A stretch of DNA of 43,222 bases from Chitinivibrionales bacterium (GCA_028278335.1 JANQEN010000099.1:1-43222); one strand, 5' to 3'; shown: positions 26,085 through 35,892, counted from the stretch's first letter. The notes: generated by a model not told the origin, from the sequence alone. Numbers and translations: made by a program.

Positions 26085-27380
26085 TTAACGTTTAAAGAGA
26101 ATTTTATTGGTATAGGTGATAGAACCTTGCGTAATTTTATACAGATAGGTTCCATTGGATACTTGATTGTTATGTTTATCAAGCCCATTCCATATGACTG
26201 AATAGTTTCCTGGTGTGTGATAATTACTGGTTAACGTTTTTACTCGTTGACCTGCGATGTTAAATATAGCAAGTGATACATAACCGGCTTTTGGTATGGT
26301 GTACTGAATGGATGTCTTTGATGAGAAGGGATTGGGAAAACATTTGTGAGATGTTAAATGATAAAATGTTTTCAAAGGAGGGGTCTGAATGGGAACAACA
26401 CCACCCTCCTTGTATACTGCCACTCCCCCATAGGTACCGATCCACATATTATCCTGTTTGTCAAATTCAATAACCCTAACCCCATCGTTAGGAAGCGGTG
26501 AATTGGATGTGTTTAAAACAGTCCATTCATCAGAGGGGTTAATTTTAATCATACCACCGGGCTGGACAGCACCAATCCATTTATTTCCAAACCGGTCCTT
26601 TTTTATTTCAAGGATATAATTGTTTGCTAACTTTGAATTGTCCGTATTGTAAACTGTCCAGTTTGTTCCATCTAAATGTCCCACCCCACCTTCTTTGGTG
26701 CCAAGCCAAACACTTTGAGGATTATCAACCATTAATCCCAACACTCTATTGTCAGGAATGTCTGAATTTGATTCATTATACACAGTCCAGGACGAGCCCT
26801 TAAACTTTGCGAGACCACCATAAAAGGTTCCTATCCAGGTGTATCCCTCGGTATCAAAGGCAAACTCCCAAACATAGTTGTCGGGCAATCCTGAGTTGGT
26901 TGTATTGTAGGTAGTCCAGTTTGAACCGTCAAAGGTTACCACTCCTCCTGCATGAGTACCGATCCAAATTTTTCCTGAGACATCGGTTGTAAGTGCCACG
27001 ATTTCATTATCAGGCAAGTCGGAATTCTCTGTTGTGTAAAGAGTGCCATTGGTGCCATTTTTCTTCACTAGGCCTTTGTTCGTGCCTATCCAAACACCAC
27101 CATCGTTGTCAAGAGTCAATGACCGGATAGAGTTATCCGGTAGTATAGAGGTATTTGAATTAAAGAGAGTCCAAGAGGCACCATCGAATTCAGCCAGAAA
27201 TTCTAAGGTGCCAACCCATACATACCCATTATCACCAACAACCATTGTAGAAACAGCATCATTAAATAGAGGGGTGTTTGACCGGTTATAAATAACCCAT
27301 TCTGGGTTAGCGTAATTGGTTAAACAATATAAAAGAACAATTAAGAAAACTAATTCGATTTTTGATTTTTTGTTTCCCAT
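26085..27380 (-). CDS. secreted two-component-regulator-propeller-repeat protein with T9SS tail
   Basis: 431 residues. A signal peptide (FLIVLLYCLTNYA) is followed by about seven repeats of ~44 residues with the pattern LPDN-x4-L-x8-G-x-VWIGT-x2-GG-x4-FDG-x2-WT-x-YN (for example DVSGKIWIGTHAGGVVTFDG), the Reg_prop motif that folds as a seven-bladed beta-propeller. In hybrid two-component sensors such propellers read sugars; here there is no kinase domain. A linker precedes a T9SS type A tail (YTIPKAGYVSLAIFNIAGQ, NGTYLYKITQG). It lies between two candidate selenoprotein genes in one operon, with gaps of 28 and 45 bp. Confidence 0.88.
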   Translation of the reverse strand: MGNKKSKIELVFLIVLLYCLTNYANPEWVIYNRSNTPLFNDAVSTMVVGDNGYVWVGTLEFLAEFDGASWTLFNSNTSILPDNSIRSLTLDNDGGVWIGTNKGLVKKNGTNGTLYTTENSDLPDNEIVALTTDVSGKIWIGTHAGGVVTFDGSNWTTYNTTNSGLPDNYVWEFAFDTEGYTWIGTFYGGLAKFKGSSWTVYNESNSDIPDNRVLGLMVDNPQSVWLGTKEGGVGHLDGTNWTVYNTDNSKLANNYILEIKKDRFGNKWIGAVQPGGMIKINPSDEWTVLNTSNSPLPNDGVRVIEFDKQDNMWIGTYGGVAVYKEGGVVPIQTPPLKTFYHLTSHKCFPNPFSSKTSIQYTIPKAGYVSLAIFNIAGQRVKTLTSNYHTPGNYSVIWNGLDKHNNQVSNGTYLYKITQGSITYTNKILFKR

Positions 27381-27408
27381 GAATCACTTCCTTCTACTGA
27401 GTATGTTA

Positions 27409-28614
27409 TTATCTATTTAAAATTATTTTGTGTATTGAGTTTCTTAAAGACGATCCATACAATTGTATAAAGTAAACACCCGAAGCAAAGTTACTGATGT
27501 CCACATGTATAGATGTCACTTGATGAATATGTCTGTTGTAAAGGAGTAAGCCCTTAGAGGAGAAAATATTCAAATGTTTTTCACCCACTCCATTGATGTT
27601 GATCGTAATCGAGAGTCTATTGTCCTTTACTGTTATCAGTGATGAACTAATTTCCCTATGAACTTTATTTGATTTAATTGGTGTTGGATTTTGACCAAGA
27701 TAAATCATGATATGCGGATTAACACTGGGGCGCTCACTCCAGATCATATCAAAGAGACCATCTTCGTTCCAGTCTGTAAAGCAGAAGCGAGGATCCGATT
27801 CAGGATCAATAATAGTACCATTAGAAAGTTTAAGTGTGTCTTGGCTTGTAAATATTGGTGCTGCGTTGGTTCCGACATTTTTCATAAAGTACATTTTACT
27901 GTTTGCCATGCCCTCACAGGTAATAAGGTCTTTTTTACCATCCCTATCAAGGTCCTCAACCTGTATGTAACATCGATTATAGGCAATGGCATTTCCATTC
28001 AATTCTAATTTTGAAAAAGTAGTGAAACGATAGTTTGTAGTCGATCCAGAATTTAAATAGAGTCTAATCCCATCAGTGCCTATTCCACTGCCAACAAGCA
28101 GATCAAGTTTTCCATCTTCATTCCAATCGACTACAACTACAGAGGAATTACTATGAACTTTTATCTCTCCATTTGCATCATGAATTCTTTTACCAGATTT
28201 TAATGTGCCGTCGCTGTTTCTTTCATAAAAGTTGACAAATCCTGCTCGCTCACCTAATAGGAGGTCTTTCAATCCATCTCCATTTAAATCCTCAACCTGA
28301 GGGCTACCAGAGCCTAAACATCATGTCGGCTTAAAGGTAATTCGTTGCCCACCAGCCTTTAAATACGAACGTGATGTAAACCGAGGGGATTCATTGGTGC
28401 CGGTATTAATCAATAAGTTTACCCAGCCACTATCGTACTGTCCGGAGATTAAGTCTTTTTTTCCATCACCATTCCAGTCATGTACGCAGGGTGTTGAGTA
28501 TTTGATCTCCCCTGGAGTTCCATTGATGGTAATCACGCCACTTTCTTTAAAAGCGGGTAAAAATGCCATGCTGGATGAGCAAAATAGAATGAGACTCCAG
28601 AAAAAACAGTTCAT
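27409..28614 (-). CDS. secreted FG-GAP/VCBS-repeat protein, candidate selenoprotein (U98, UC)
   Basis: 401 residues when read through the TGA at 28321-28323. A signal peptide is followed by five calcium-binding DxNxDGxxD repeats: HDWNGDGKKDLISG, EDLNGDGLKDLLLGE, VDWNEDGKLDLLVGSG, EDLDRDGKKDLITCEG and DWNEDGLFDMIW. The TGA falls between repeats 1 and 2 in the sequence FKPT-U-CLGSGSPQVEDL. Related FG-GAP proteins have a conserved CLG at this place, so the cysteine is native and the preceding residue becomes Sec, giving a vicinal selenenylsulfide pair. The repeats read in one frame through the TGA. It ends with a T9SS tail (LNIFSSKGLLLYN, SGVYFIQL). GCAAGGGA lies upstream of the start. It is the first gene of a three-gene unit. 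Confidence 0.83.
28290..28302 (-). promoter_or_regulatory. SECIS-like hairpin of the UC gene
   Basis: On the coding strand CCUCA-GGU-UGAGG, a perfect 5-bp stem with a GGU loop at nt 24-26 after the TGA. Confidence 0.75.
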
Positions 28615-29077
28615 CGGATTATTCCCTTGCTAAGAGTAACAATGCTTGAACAACAATCTTCTTTGAAGTGTTTGCTTTTTGTGTTCTCATAGAGGAGAAT
28701 ACAAAATCTCCTAACAACTCAAAGGACGTTATTCGAATGTGCCAATCTCAGAAATATTGAATAATAAATAGCTAAAAGCTACTTGCCCGACACTATAAAT
28801 ATACTTACAAATTTTGAATATTGTATGTATGATGAAAAGTTATTTAGTAAACATTAACAAGTGGCTACACTATTTCGGTCTATCATACAAAAAATGGGAT
28901 AATTGATCTCCAATATCTTTTGATTGTATGCCTATGGGGTAAAGTGTTTACTATATATTTACTTTTTATTTCCATAAATATATTTAACATATTATAATTA
29001 AAACTATTAAGTGTTTCCTGAAAGAAACACTTTTAAATATTGCCTAGTGTCTTTTTACAATTTTTAAGGTATGTTTA
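28615..29077. other. divergent intergenic region
   Basis: 463 bp between the FG-GAP gene and the TIGR02147 gene, no gene seen. It includes AGGAGA-N8-TCTCCT at 28693-28712, on the FG-GAP side, and the promoter and hairpin for the plus strand described separately. It is strongly AT-rich towards the right. Confidence 0.5.
28969..29032 (+). promoter_or_regulatory. promoter with leader hairpin
   Basis: TTTCCA (28969-28974) and TATAAT (28993-28998) are 18 bp apart. Directly downstream AAGTGTTTC and GAAACACTT (29009-29032) form a perfect 9-bp stem with a 6-nt loop at the expected 5' end of the transcript of the regulator gene at 29078. It could stabilise or attenuate the message. Confidence 0.55.
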
Positions 29078-29965
29078 ATGAGTATGGACTCGCAGAGTGA
29101 ACGAAAAATTTGTATCCCCAATTCGGAGGCGATTGACCGTCTCTTTCAGTATGAGGACTATCGTACCTTTTTAAAGGACTTCTTTGAAGAGCAAAAGCAG
29201 TTTAAAAAGATGTTTTCTCATCGCTATTTTGCTTATAAAGCGGGATTTTCCTCTTCTAGCACTGTTTTAAAAGTAATTAAGGGGCAAACCAATCTTACCG
29301 ATCAATCAATAAAAAAGATTGCCAAAGGTATTGGCATGGACAACTTTTCGGCAAGCTATTTTAAAAACCTAGTCCATTTTAATCAGGTAAAAAATCCCGA
29401 AGAAAAGAAGAAATATCGAGAAAATTTAAATGCTCTTAGAAAAAGAACATCCTTTTACCATATTAATAAAAACCAGGTGACCTATTTTGAGAAGTGGTAT
29501 TACCCCGTGATTCGAGAAATTGTCCATTACCATAATTGGAACAATGACTATGCTAAACTTGCATCATTGGTTAGACCCCCGATTACTACCAAACAGGCAG
29601 AAGAGGCAGTCCAAGTTTTAATAAACTGTGGCCTGCTACAGAAGGATGAAGCAGGAAATATAAAGCAAGCAGATACAGTGCTTACCTCTATAGATATTCC
29701 TGCTGTATATAAGAGGAAGCAACGTAGAGAGGTCATGGAGAAAGGGATTGATGCTGTCGAATCTTTATCACCAGAGGAGCGTCATCTCTCTTACACAACC
29801 CTGGCGGTCAGTGAGAAAACCTATCAAGCAATCGAGGAGTATCTCAATACAGTTCGATTAAATATTCTGGATATGGCAGTTAAGGATTCCAGTGTTGAAA
29901 AAGTCTATCAGCTCATTTTTGAGCTCTTTCCCTTTTCAAAAAGATTGAAGGGGGATGAAAAATGA
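29078..29965 (+). CDS. TIGR02147-family protein (Fibrobacter-type regulator)
   Basis: 295 residues, typical of this family. The N-terminal half has FQYEDYRTFLKDFFEEQK and HRYFAYKAGFSSSSTVLKVIKG, then ITQKTIKK-like LTDQSIKKIAKGIGM, the helix-turn-helix-like part. The C-terminal half has YFEKWYYPVIREIVHY and the ending VYQLIFELFPFSK. The family is a large paralogous set in Fibrobacter and occurs in a few other phyla; its members are thought to be DNA-binding regulators of unknown signal. It overlaps the next gene by 4 bp (ATGA), so the lipoprotein may be its partner in sensing. Confidence 0.88.
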   Translation: MSMDSQSERKICIPNSEAIDRLFQYEDYRTFLKDFFEEQKQFKKMFSHRYFAYKAGFSSSSTVLKVIKGQTNLTDQSIKKIAKGIGMDNFSASYFKNLVHFNQVKNPEEKKKYRENLNALRKRTSFYHINKNQVTYFEKWYYPVIREIVHYHNWNNDYAKLASLVRPPITTKQAEEAVQVLINCGLLQKDEAGNIKQADTVLTSIDIPAVYKRKQRREVMEKGIDAVESLSPEERHLSYTTLAVSEKTYQAIEEYLNTVRLNILDMAVKDSSVEKVYQLIFELFPFSKRLKGDEK

Positions 29966-31161
29966 GATTAATCATATTTGTGGTTAGTATTGCGCTTTTG
30001 GCAATCTCCTGTGCTAACATGTCTGCTGGTGGTGGGACAGACAACCCCAATAGTTTTACCGGTGTTGTTGCCTATGAAGATGGCTCTATTGCTTCAGGTG
30101 CGGTAGTGAGGGTTATTCATAAGGATGATTGGCTGTTTAATATAGAGCAGGGCCTTAGTGTGATTGTTGACAGTATGGTAGTTGATTCAACAGGATGGTT
30201 TCTGTTGGAGGTACCCGATACAGGAAAATACACCATTGAAGTGGAAGCCCCACGGGGAGGTTTATTACGCTACGGTCAGCGTCCTTTTCAAGGGGAGATA
30301 CTTACTGTTGCACCTTGGATTCATTACAGTGGAAAAGTAGAAAGCACGGAAAAGCCGGAGGCACTTCTCTTTGGTTCCAGCAGTTTTAGAGCGGCAGTCA
30401 AAGCGGATAATTCCTTTGAGATAGCCCGCATTCCTCAGGGGACCTATCCGGTTATAACGCTTACCCCAAAAGGGGGAGCGCTGGAGTCACAATTTCTTGA
30501 AATGGTGAATATTTCCGGGGACGGTGCTTTACAGGACACCTTGATAATAGTACCAGACACTCTACTGGTGGATGATTTCTCCTTTGGATTCTTGCATACC
30601 AGTCTTGGTACCATGTCCAATGGCTTTTGGTATGATTTCTGTGATAAGTACGAGCCCTTTGGGGGTAACTCTGATGTAATTTGGGATACTATCAGTAATG
30701 GAGCTGCATGGAATAAGGGGCCAAGCTTTCTATGTTATATACAGGTCAGAGAAGGTTTTGACAATCCCTTTGGTGGTGTTGGTTTCTTTATCGGGAATTA
30801 TGACACCTACTACAATTTGTCAAAGGTTAATAAGCTTGTCTTTATGGGAAAGGGTAAGGGTACAATTCGTGTTTCCTTTGAAACCCATGCCCTGGATACA
30901 CTTACCAATAACACTGGGCATTTTGGAACGATTGTTACCATGCCCAATACCTGGTCTCCCATAGAAATAGAGCTGGATTCCTTGACTCTTTCACCGGAAT
31001 CTCAAGCTTATTGGTTGGGGTATACCTGGGACATGGTCTCGGATAGGGTAAACAGGATTGAGTTTGGTGTGTATGGGACACTTGCCATTCCAGGCGAAAC
31101 TATAGAATTATGGTTGGATGATATAAAGCTAAGCGATATTCAACTAAAGGATTTAAAATAG
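29962..31161 (+). CDS. lipoprotein with carboxypeptidase-regulatory-like and galactose-binding-like domains
   Basis: 399 residues. The lipobox is ALLAISC, followed by the low-complexity SAGGGTDNPNS. A beta-sandwich (FTGVVAYEDGSIASGAVVRVI, GKYTIEVEAPRGG) covers about 30-185. The C-terminal ~190 residues (DDFSFGFLHTSLGTMSNGFWYDFCD, VNKLVFMGKGKGTIRVSFET, WLDDIKL) have the jelly-roll layout of CIA30/CBM11-like domains, which often bind glucans. It is translationally coupled to the regulator upstream and followed by cellulase genes, so it may be a polysaccharide sensor or binder on the cell surface. Confidence 0.75.
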   Translation: MRLIIFVVSIALLAISCANMSAGGGTDNPNSFTGVVAYEDGSIASGAVVRVIHKDDWLFNIEQGLSVIVDSMVVDSTGWFLLEVPDTGKYTIEVEAPRGGLLRYGQRPFQGEILTVAPWIHYSGKVESTEKPEALLFGSSSFRAAVKADNSFEIARIPQGTYPVITLTPKGGALESQFLEMVNISGDGALQDTLIIVPDTLLVDDFSFGFLHTSLGTMSNGFWYDFCDKYEPFGGNSDVIWDTISNGAAWNKGPSFLCYIQVREGFDNPFGGVGFFIGNYDTYYNLSKVNKLVFMGKGKGTIRVSFETHALDTLTNNTGHFGTIVTMPNTWSPIEIELDSLTLSPESQAYWLGYTWDMVSDRVNRIEFGVYGTLAIPGETIELWLDDIKLSDIQLKDLK

Positions 31162-31176
31162 TAAGCATACAATCGT

Positions 31177-31204
31177 TGGTACGTTGCGTTCCCGGGAAGT
31201 ACCA
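31177..31204. repeat. nested palindrome upstream of the GH44 gene
   Basis: TGGTAC and GTACCA are 16 bp apart and enclose TTCCCGGGAA. The element lies about 70 bp upstream of the GH44 start and could be an operator or the terminator of the preceding lipoprotein gene; there is no T-run. Confidence 0.4.
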
Positions 31205-31248
31205 TCGATTTATGAATTGCACAGAACACTGTTCAATGGGTCTACCAT

Positions 31249-31267
31249 TTTAAACCGGGAGTTTAAA
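31249..31267 (+). promoter_or_regulatory. ribosome site inside a palindrome, GH44 gene
   Basis: TTTAAAC-CGGGA-GTTTAAA is a perfect 7-bp inverted repeat. The loop and first stem base form the Shine-Dalgarno CGGGAG, and the last base is the A of the ATG. The fold would present or mask the ribosome site. Confidence 0.45.
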
Positions 31268-33129
31268 TGAGAAGAAAAATAGCTGTTTCACTAATCACTA
31301 TCATATTAGGCCACTTGTCTCTATTTGCCTTTGAAATATCTTTTTCAATTAATACTGAGAATGAAAGAAAACCCATCTCACCCTATATTTATGGGACAAA
31401 TCAGCTTCTTACTGAAAGTGAGAACTGGTCTCTTCGACGCTCTGGAGGTAATCGCTGGACCGGTTATAATTGGGAAAATAACGCTTCCAATGCAGGCTCT
31501 GATTGGAATCATAGCTCTGACAGTTATCTTGGTGGAGGGAATATTCCCGGTAAGGCAATCACTGATCGCCATGAAGTAAGTATTGCTGCCAACCGTGCAT
31601 CCTTAGTTACTATACCCATGGCCGGATATGTATCTCGTGATAAGGACGGTACTGTTACACAAGCCCAAACAGCCCCATCAAATCGATGGAATAAAATTGC
31701 TTTTGTCAAACCAGCTCCTTTTGTAGCCTATCCAAATCTAACAGATAATATTGTATACATGGATGAATTCGTGAATTTTTTTGTTACAAAATATGGGAAT
31801 GCTTCAACTGCTAAGGGTATCTCAGGCTACAGTTTAGATAATGAGCCTGCTCTCTGGGTGGAAACCCACTCACGACTTCACCCTGAAAAGGTGCGATGTG
31901 TTGAATTGACCGATCGATCCCGTGATCTTTCTGTAGCAATTAAGAAGGTTGATGAATCTGCTGATATATATGGTCCGGTACTCTACGGATTCAATGCTAT
32001 GACCAGTCTTCAGGATGCTCCTGATTGGGACAGTATACAGGAGGTAAATAGTTATGAATGGTTTGTCGACTATTATCTTGATATGATGAAGAAGCACTCT
32101 GATGTTGCAGGAAAGCGACTTCTTGATGTCTTTGATATCCATTGGTATTCCGAGGCAAAAGGGGACAACCGAATCACACAATCAAACGCGACATCACAAA
32201 AGGACAGACAAGCCCGTGTGCAGGCACCACGCACCTTATGGCACGAAGGATATATAGAAGACTCCTGGATTGGTCAATGGGGACAGGATTTTTTACCCCT
32301 AATTCCGGCGATTAAAAAATCTATAGATACCTATTATCCAGGAACAAAAATAGCCTTTACTGAATGGAATTATGGTGGCGAAGATGATATTTCCGGTGGT
32401 ATTGCCTTTGCCGATGCTTTGGGTATCTATGGAAAATATGGGGTCTACACTGCTGCCTACTGGCAGCTGTGGAGCTCGACCAATTATTCCAGCGCTGCTT
32501 TTAAGCTTTTTCGCAATTATAATGGCCAACAGGGAAGGTATGGTTCGATGTCAGTGCAATCAAATACTGAAGATTGGGAGAAAAGCTCTATCTATGCAGC
32601 CCAACAGAGTGGAACGAATACTAACTTGCATGTGATCCTCATTAACAAGAGCTTTACCGAATCTATGGATGCTACAGTTTCTGTCACCTCTCCAATATCT
32701 TATTCATCGGGATCTGTGTGGGGGTTTGATGCACAGCAATCGAATATTACCCAGTTTCAAAAGATTGAGAACATAGAAAATAACCAATTTACCTATTCTG
32801 TTCCGGCACTATCAGTTTACCATATGATACTATCACCACAGGGATCCACCATATTCAATTCTCCAGGTGCCCTATTTCCTAACAATAGGTTTACCATTGC
32901 AGAATCTTCCTTTGGGAGCCTTCGTTTCTCAGTTTTCCTGCCAAAGGCTCAACAGGTAAAAGTTGATCTATTTGATGTTCAGGGACGATTGGTTGAAAAT
33001 CTTTACAAAGGCTATATGTCCGCCGGTTTACACAGCAGGACCATGACAACCCAGAGCGCATCAGGGATTTATATAGCTGCAGTAGCAATTGATAGTGAAA
33101 TGTTCCATCAAAGGATTTCTAAACAATAG
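31267..33129 (+). CDS. GH44 endoglucanase/xyloglucanase with T9SS tail
   Basis: 620 residues. After a signal peptide, ISPYIYGTNQ and RRSGGNRWTGYNWENNASNAGSDW are the GH44 opening signature. The acid/base glutamate is E193 in SLDNEPALW and the nucleophile E366 in FTEWNYGG, both intact. HWYSEAKGDNRI contributes to the active-site rim. A beta-sandwich companion domain and a T9SS type A tail (VKVDLFDVQGRLVENLYKGYMSAGLHSRTM, SGIYIAAV) follow. The enzyme cleaves beta-1,4-glucans, including xyloglucan and carboxymethyl-cellulose, and is sent to the cell surface. The GH9 gene starts 30 bp downstream, in one operon. Confidence 0.95.
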   Translation: MRRKIAVSLITIILGHLSLFAFEISFSINTENERKPISPYIYGTNQLLTESENWSLRRSGGNRWTGYNWENNASNAGSDWNHSSDSYLGGGNIPGKAITDRHEVSIAANRASLVTIPMAGYVSRDKDGTVTQAQTAPSNRWNKIAFVKPAPFVAYPNLTDNIVYMDEFVNFFVTKYGNASTAKGISGYSLDNEPALWVETHSRLHPEKVRCVELTDRSRDLSVAIKKVDESADIYGPVLYGFNAMTSLQDAPDWDSIQEVNSYEWFVDYYLDMMKKHSDVAGKRLLDVFDIHWYSEAKGDNRITQSNATSQKDRQARVQAPRTLWHEGYIEDSWIGQWGQDFLPLIPAIKKSIDTYYPGTKIAFTEWNYGGEDDISGGIAFADALGIYGKYGVYTAAYWQLWSSTNYSSAAFKLFRNYNGQQGRYGSMSVQSNTEDWEKSSIYAAQQSGTNTNLHVILINKSFTESMDATVSVTSPISYSSGSVWGFDAQQSNITQFQKIENIENNQFTYSVPALSVYHMILSPQGSTIFNSPGALFPNNRFTIAESSFGSLRFSVFLPKAQQVKVDLFDVQGRLVENLYKGYMSAGLHSRTMTTQSASGIYIAAVAIDSEMFHQRISKQ

Positions 33130-33159
33130 TTTCGATTATCTAATAGTAAGGAATAAAAA

Positions 33160-35733
33160 ATGAACGCATATCGCTCCATAATCTTTTTTAATATACTGTA
33201 TCTGGTACTTTTAACAGATCTTCCCTATGCGGCAAAGCTTGCTAAGGTGGGAGTAATTGATCAAAATGTTATTATGGTTCTTCTTAAAGATGGTGAGGTC
33301 ACCCATCGCGATGATGGTATTGGGCCTAATGCCTTTACCAATAACTATCATGAGGAAGATATCGACACGATAAAAGAGTGCCGGCCCTTCTGCAACACCT
33401 CAGCAGCACAGCAGGCCTCTAACTGGACCCTCACCGCAACCAATGATCCTGACATTGGCTCCTCTGGTGTAAATCCAAAAAATTGCTATCGCAAAACTAA
33501 GCTCAATGGTCATGCAGAGCGAGCCTGGCAGGGAAGCGACTTTGCCTATGAGTCAACCTATGAACATACTCTGTTTTTATGCTTTTCTCAAACGCTGAAA
33601 CAGGGTAATACCTATACACTAAACATTGCCGGATCAGTAAATGCTGACAAAGAGAGCCACACCTTTACCTATGATATATACAAAAGTGTATCAGAGGCAG
33701 TCCATGTAAACCTAGTTGGATATCATCCTGATCCAACTATGAAGTCGGCAGACCTTTTCCAATGGGTGGGGGATGGTGGCGCTCGGGATTATTCGTCCTT
33801 TGAGGGTAACAAAGTTTTTCTCTATAACACAACAACAAACCAACCGACCGAAGTGGGAGTTGTATCCTTTTGGAAAAAGAGTGGACTTGATGTGGGGTGG
33901 TATAATCTAACCCGCTCCTCAGTCTGGAACGCAGACTTTTCGCAATATACAACAACAGGCACCTATCGTCTTGCTATAGAGGGCGTGGGGTGTAGTCAGG
34001 ATTTTATCATTTCTCAAGAGGCCTATTTTTATCCCTATATGGTTTCAACCCAGGGATTTTTCTATATGCGTATTGGGCAAGATAGTACTGGTGGGATTTC
34101 TCCAGTACCTCGACGCCCCCTTTATATACCGGGAGAGTCTCCATCAAATACGAAAGTGTATATCACAACGATGAATCCCTTTCATCCTGAGTGGAAGACA
34201 TTTTCCAGCGGTGATGCCTGGGATAAACCTGACGATTGGGCACGATTTAGGAAACCCGGCAATCCGATGAATAATAAGGCGATGGGTGGCCATAGTGATG
34301 CCCGTGATTGGGACCGTCATTTGGGGCATATATCAATTATTTATGATCTGCTTCTTCCCTTCTACCTAACCAATGGCGTACTTAAGGAGGATAATCTTGA
34401 CATAGCGGAGAGTGGTAATGGCATCCCCGATTTACTTGATGAAGCGCGAAATGAAGTTGATTTTTGGCTCAGTGCTCGCGATGGGGTAGGTTATTCTTTT
34501 GGCTTGACCAATCCAAATAAAAACAACGAGTTCTTCCAGGCCGGAACCTCTACATTTGCTGCTTGGGCAAATGCAGCAAATGCAGCTATGCTTGCTGACT
34601 GTTATCGAATTGCTGGATTAAAGGACCTCATGGAGGAGTATCGTGATAGCGCCCTTGCTGCCTATTCCTATGCCAGCACACAGGCAGACCAAATGTTAGA
34701 CCGATCACATGAAATTGGAGATGCCGGCATTCGTGGTCGGGATTTAAAAATGATGGCCGCAGCGTCGCTTTACAATATTACTGGACATCGGCCCTTCGAA
34801 GATAGCGTAAAATTATTGAGTATTGTTACAAACAGCAATTCTGCTTTGGTCGATGAGCGAACAACTACCCAAACATGGGCTACTGCCCTCTATCTGATGA
34901 CAAAGCAACCGATCCATTATCCACAGCTTCATGCACATATGCGATCCTCGGTTATTGCCCAAGCTAAGACAAAGGAGGCAAACCTTTTTGCTACCCGCCC
35001 CTCTAGGCGGAGCACACCCAATAATTTTGGCTACTTTCGCTCCTGTCAAAATGTACACCATACCATCATAGCCCATGCTGTTGCGCAAAATAAAAGCGAT
35101 AAGACATTCTTCAGAAAGGCGCTCGTGCTTGAGGCTGACTACAGCCTTGGAAGAAACACCTTGAATATGATCCAGATGACAACCGCCAGCACACCTTTAG
35201 AAAACAAACGAAGCGTTCACTACGCCTATACCTCTGGGCATGACGATGGAACACCGGGTATGCATCCCGGGCATACACCGTACTTTAACTTGGATAACTG
35301 GATGTCACACTTAGCCATGGGGAGCCCCTCAAGACTTTACCAGAAGTGCTATCCCCAAAATTTTAAAACAACCTGGCCAATTGACGAAGGGTATTTTGAC
35401 ACTAAATATGTATGGGCTCACAGTGAATTTACTCCTCGACAGACCATGCGGGGAAAAATGGCTCTCTATGCTTACCTCCATGCAATCCGAAATGAACAGG
35501 GTTCGTCCATCTTTGCAGATCCTGGTCCCTATCACCCTAATCAGCGATTCTCCTTTGACAAAAAATCGGTTGTCAGAATTACCCTGTTTGATATGAAGGG
35601 ACGTATGATTCAGTCATCTTGTGACTATACAACTGCATCAATTTTAAGTAGACATTTATCCTCTGGTGTCTATTTCATTGAATACAGATTGCGTAATGGA
35701 ACAATATTAAAATCGTCTTATGTTAAGCTGTAA
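33160..35733 (+). CDS. GH9 cellulase with N-terminal Ig-like domain and T9SS tail
   Basis: 857 residues. A signal peptide and a ~100-residue beta-rich leader are followed by an Ig-like CelD-N module (VHVNLVGYHPDPTMKSADLF) and the (alpha/alpha)6 catalytic domain. The catalytic aspartates are D380 and D383 in HSDARDWDRH, the family DAGD motif with Arg in place of Gly. The acid glutamate is probably E756 in AHSEFTPRQT. GNGIPDLLDEAR is the usual start of the barrel. A T9SS tail (ITLFDMKGRMIQS, SGVYFIEYRL) closes it. It acts on cellulose or mixed-linkage glucans at the cell surface, together with the GH44 enzyme. Confidence 0.93.
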   Translation: MNAYRSIIFFNILYLVLLTDLPYAAKLAKVGVIDQNVIMVLLKDGEVTHRDDGIGPNAFTNNYHEEDIDTIKECRPFCNTSAAQQASNWTLTATNDPDIGSSGVNPKNCYRKTKLNGHAERAWQGSDFAYESTYEHTLFLCFSQTLKQGNTYTLNIAGSVNADKESHTFTYDIYKSVSEAVHVNLVGYHPDPTMKSADLFQWVGDGGARDYSSFEGNKVFLYNTTTNQPTEVGVVSFWKKSGLDVGWYNLTRSSVWNADFSQYTTTGTYRLAIEGVGCSQDFIISQEAYFYPYMVSTQGFFYMRIGQDSTGGISPVPRRPLYIPGESPSNTKVYITTMNPFHPEWKTFSSGDAWDKPDDWARFRKPGNPMNNKAMGGHSDARDWDRHLGHISIIYDLLLPFYLTNGVLKEDNLDIAESGNGIPDLLDEARNEVDFWLSARDGVGYSFGLTNPNKNNEFFQAGTSTFAAWANAANAAMLADCYRIAGLKDLMEEYRDSALAAYSYASTQADQMLDRSHEIGDAGIRGRDLKMMAAASLYNITGHRPFEDSVKLLSIVTNSNSALVDERTTTQTWATALYLMTKQPIHYPQLHAHMRSSVIAQAKTKEANLFATRPSRRSTPNNFGYFRSCQNVHHTIIAHAVAQNKSDKTFFRKALVLEADYSLGRNTLNMIQMTTASTPLENKRSVHYAYTSGHDDGTPGMHPGHTPYFNLDNWMSHLAMGSPSRLYQKCYPQNFKTTWPIDEGYFDTKYVWAHSEFTPRQTMRGKMALYAYLHAIRNEQGSSIFADPGPYHPNQRFSFDKKSVVRITLFDMKGRMIQSSCDYTTASILSRHLSSGVYFIEYRLRNGTILKSSYVKL

Positions 35734-35892
35734 CTATATTTGCTTTGCCTTGTTAGTTTTTGAAGCCAGAGAAACCATTCGAGCCAGTAATTCTATGTTG
35801 AGTGATCTTCTACAATAAAAAACAACCAAAACTTTTTGCTATAGCTGAAACTTTGTGGTATATTAATAGAAGTTTAAGCTAAAGGTGAATGT

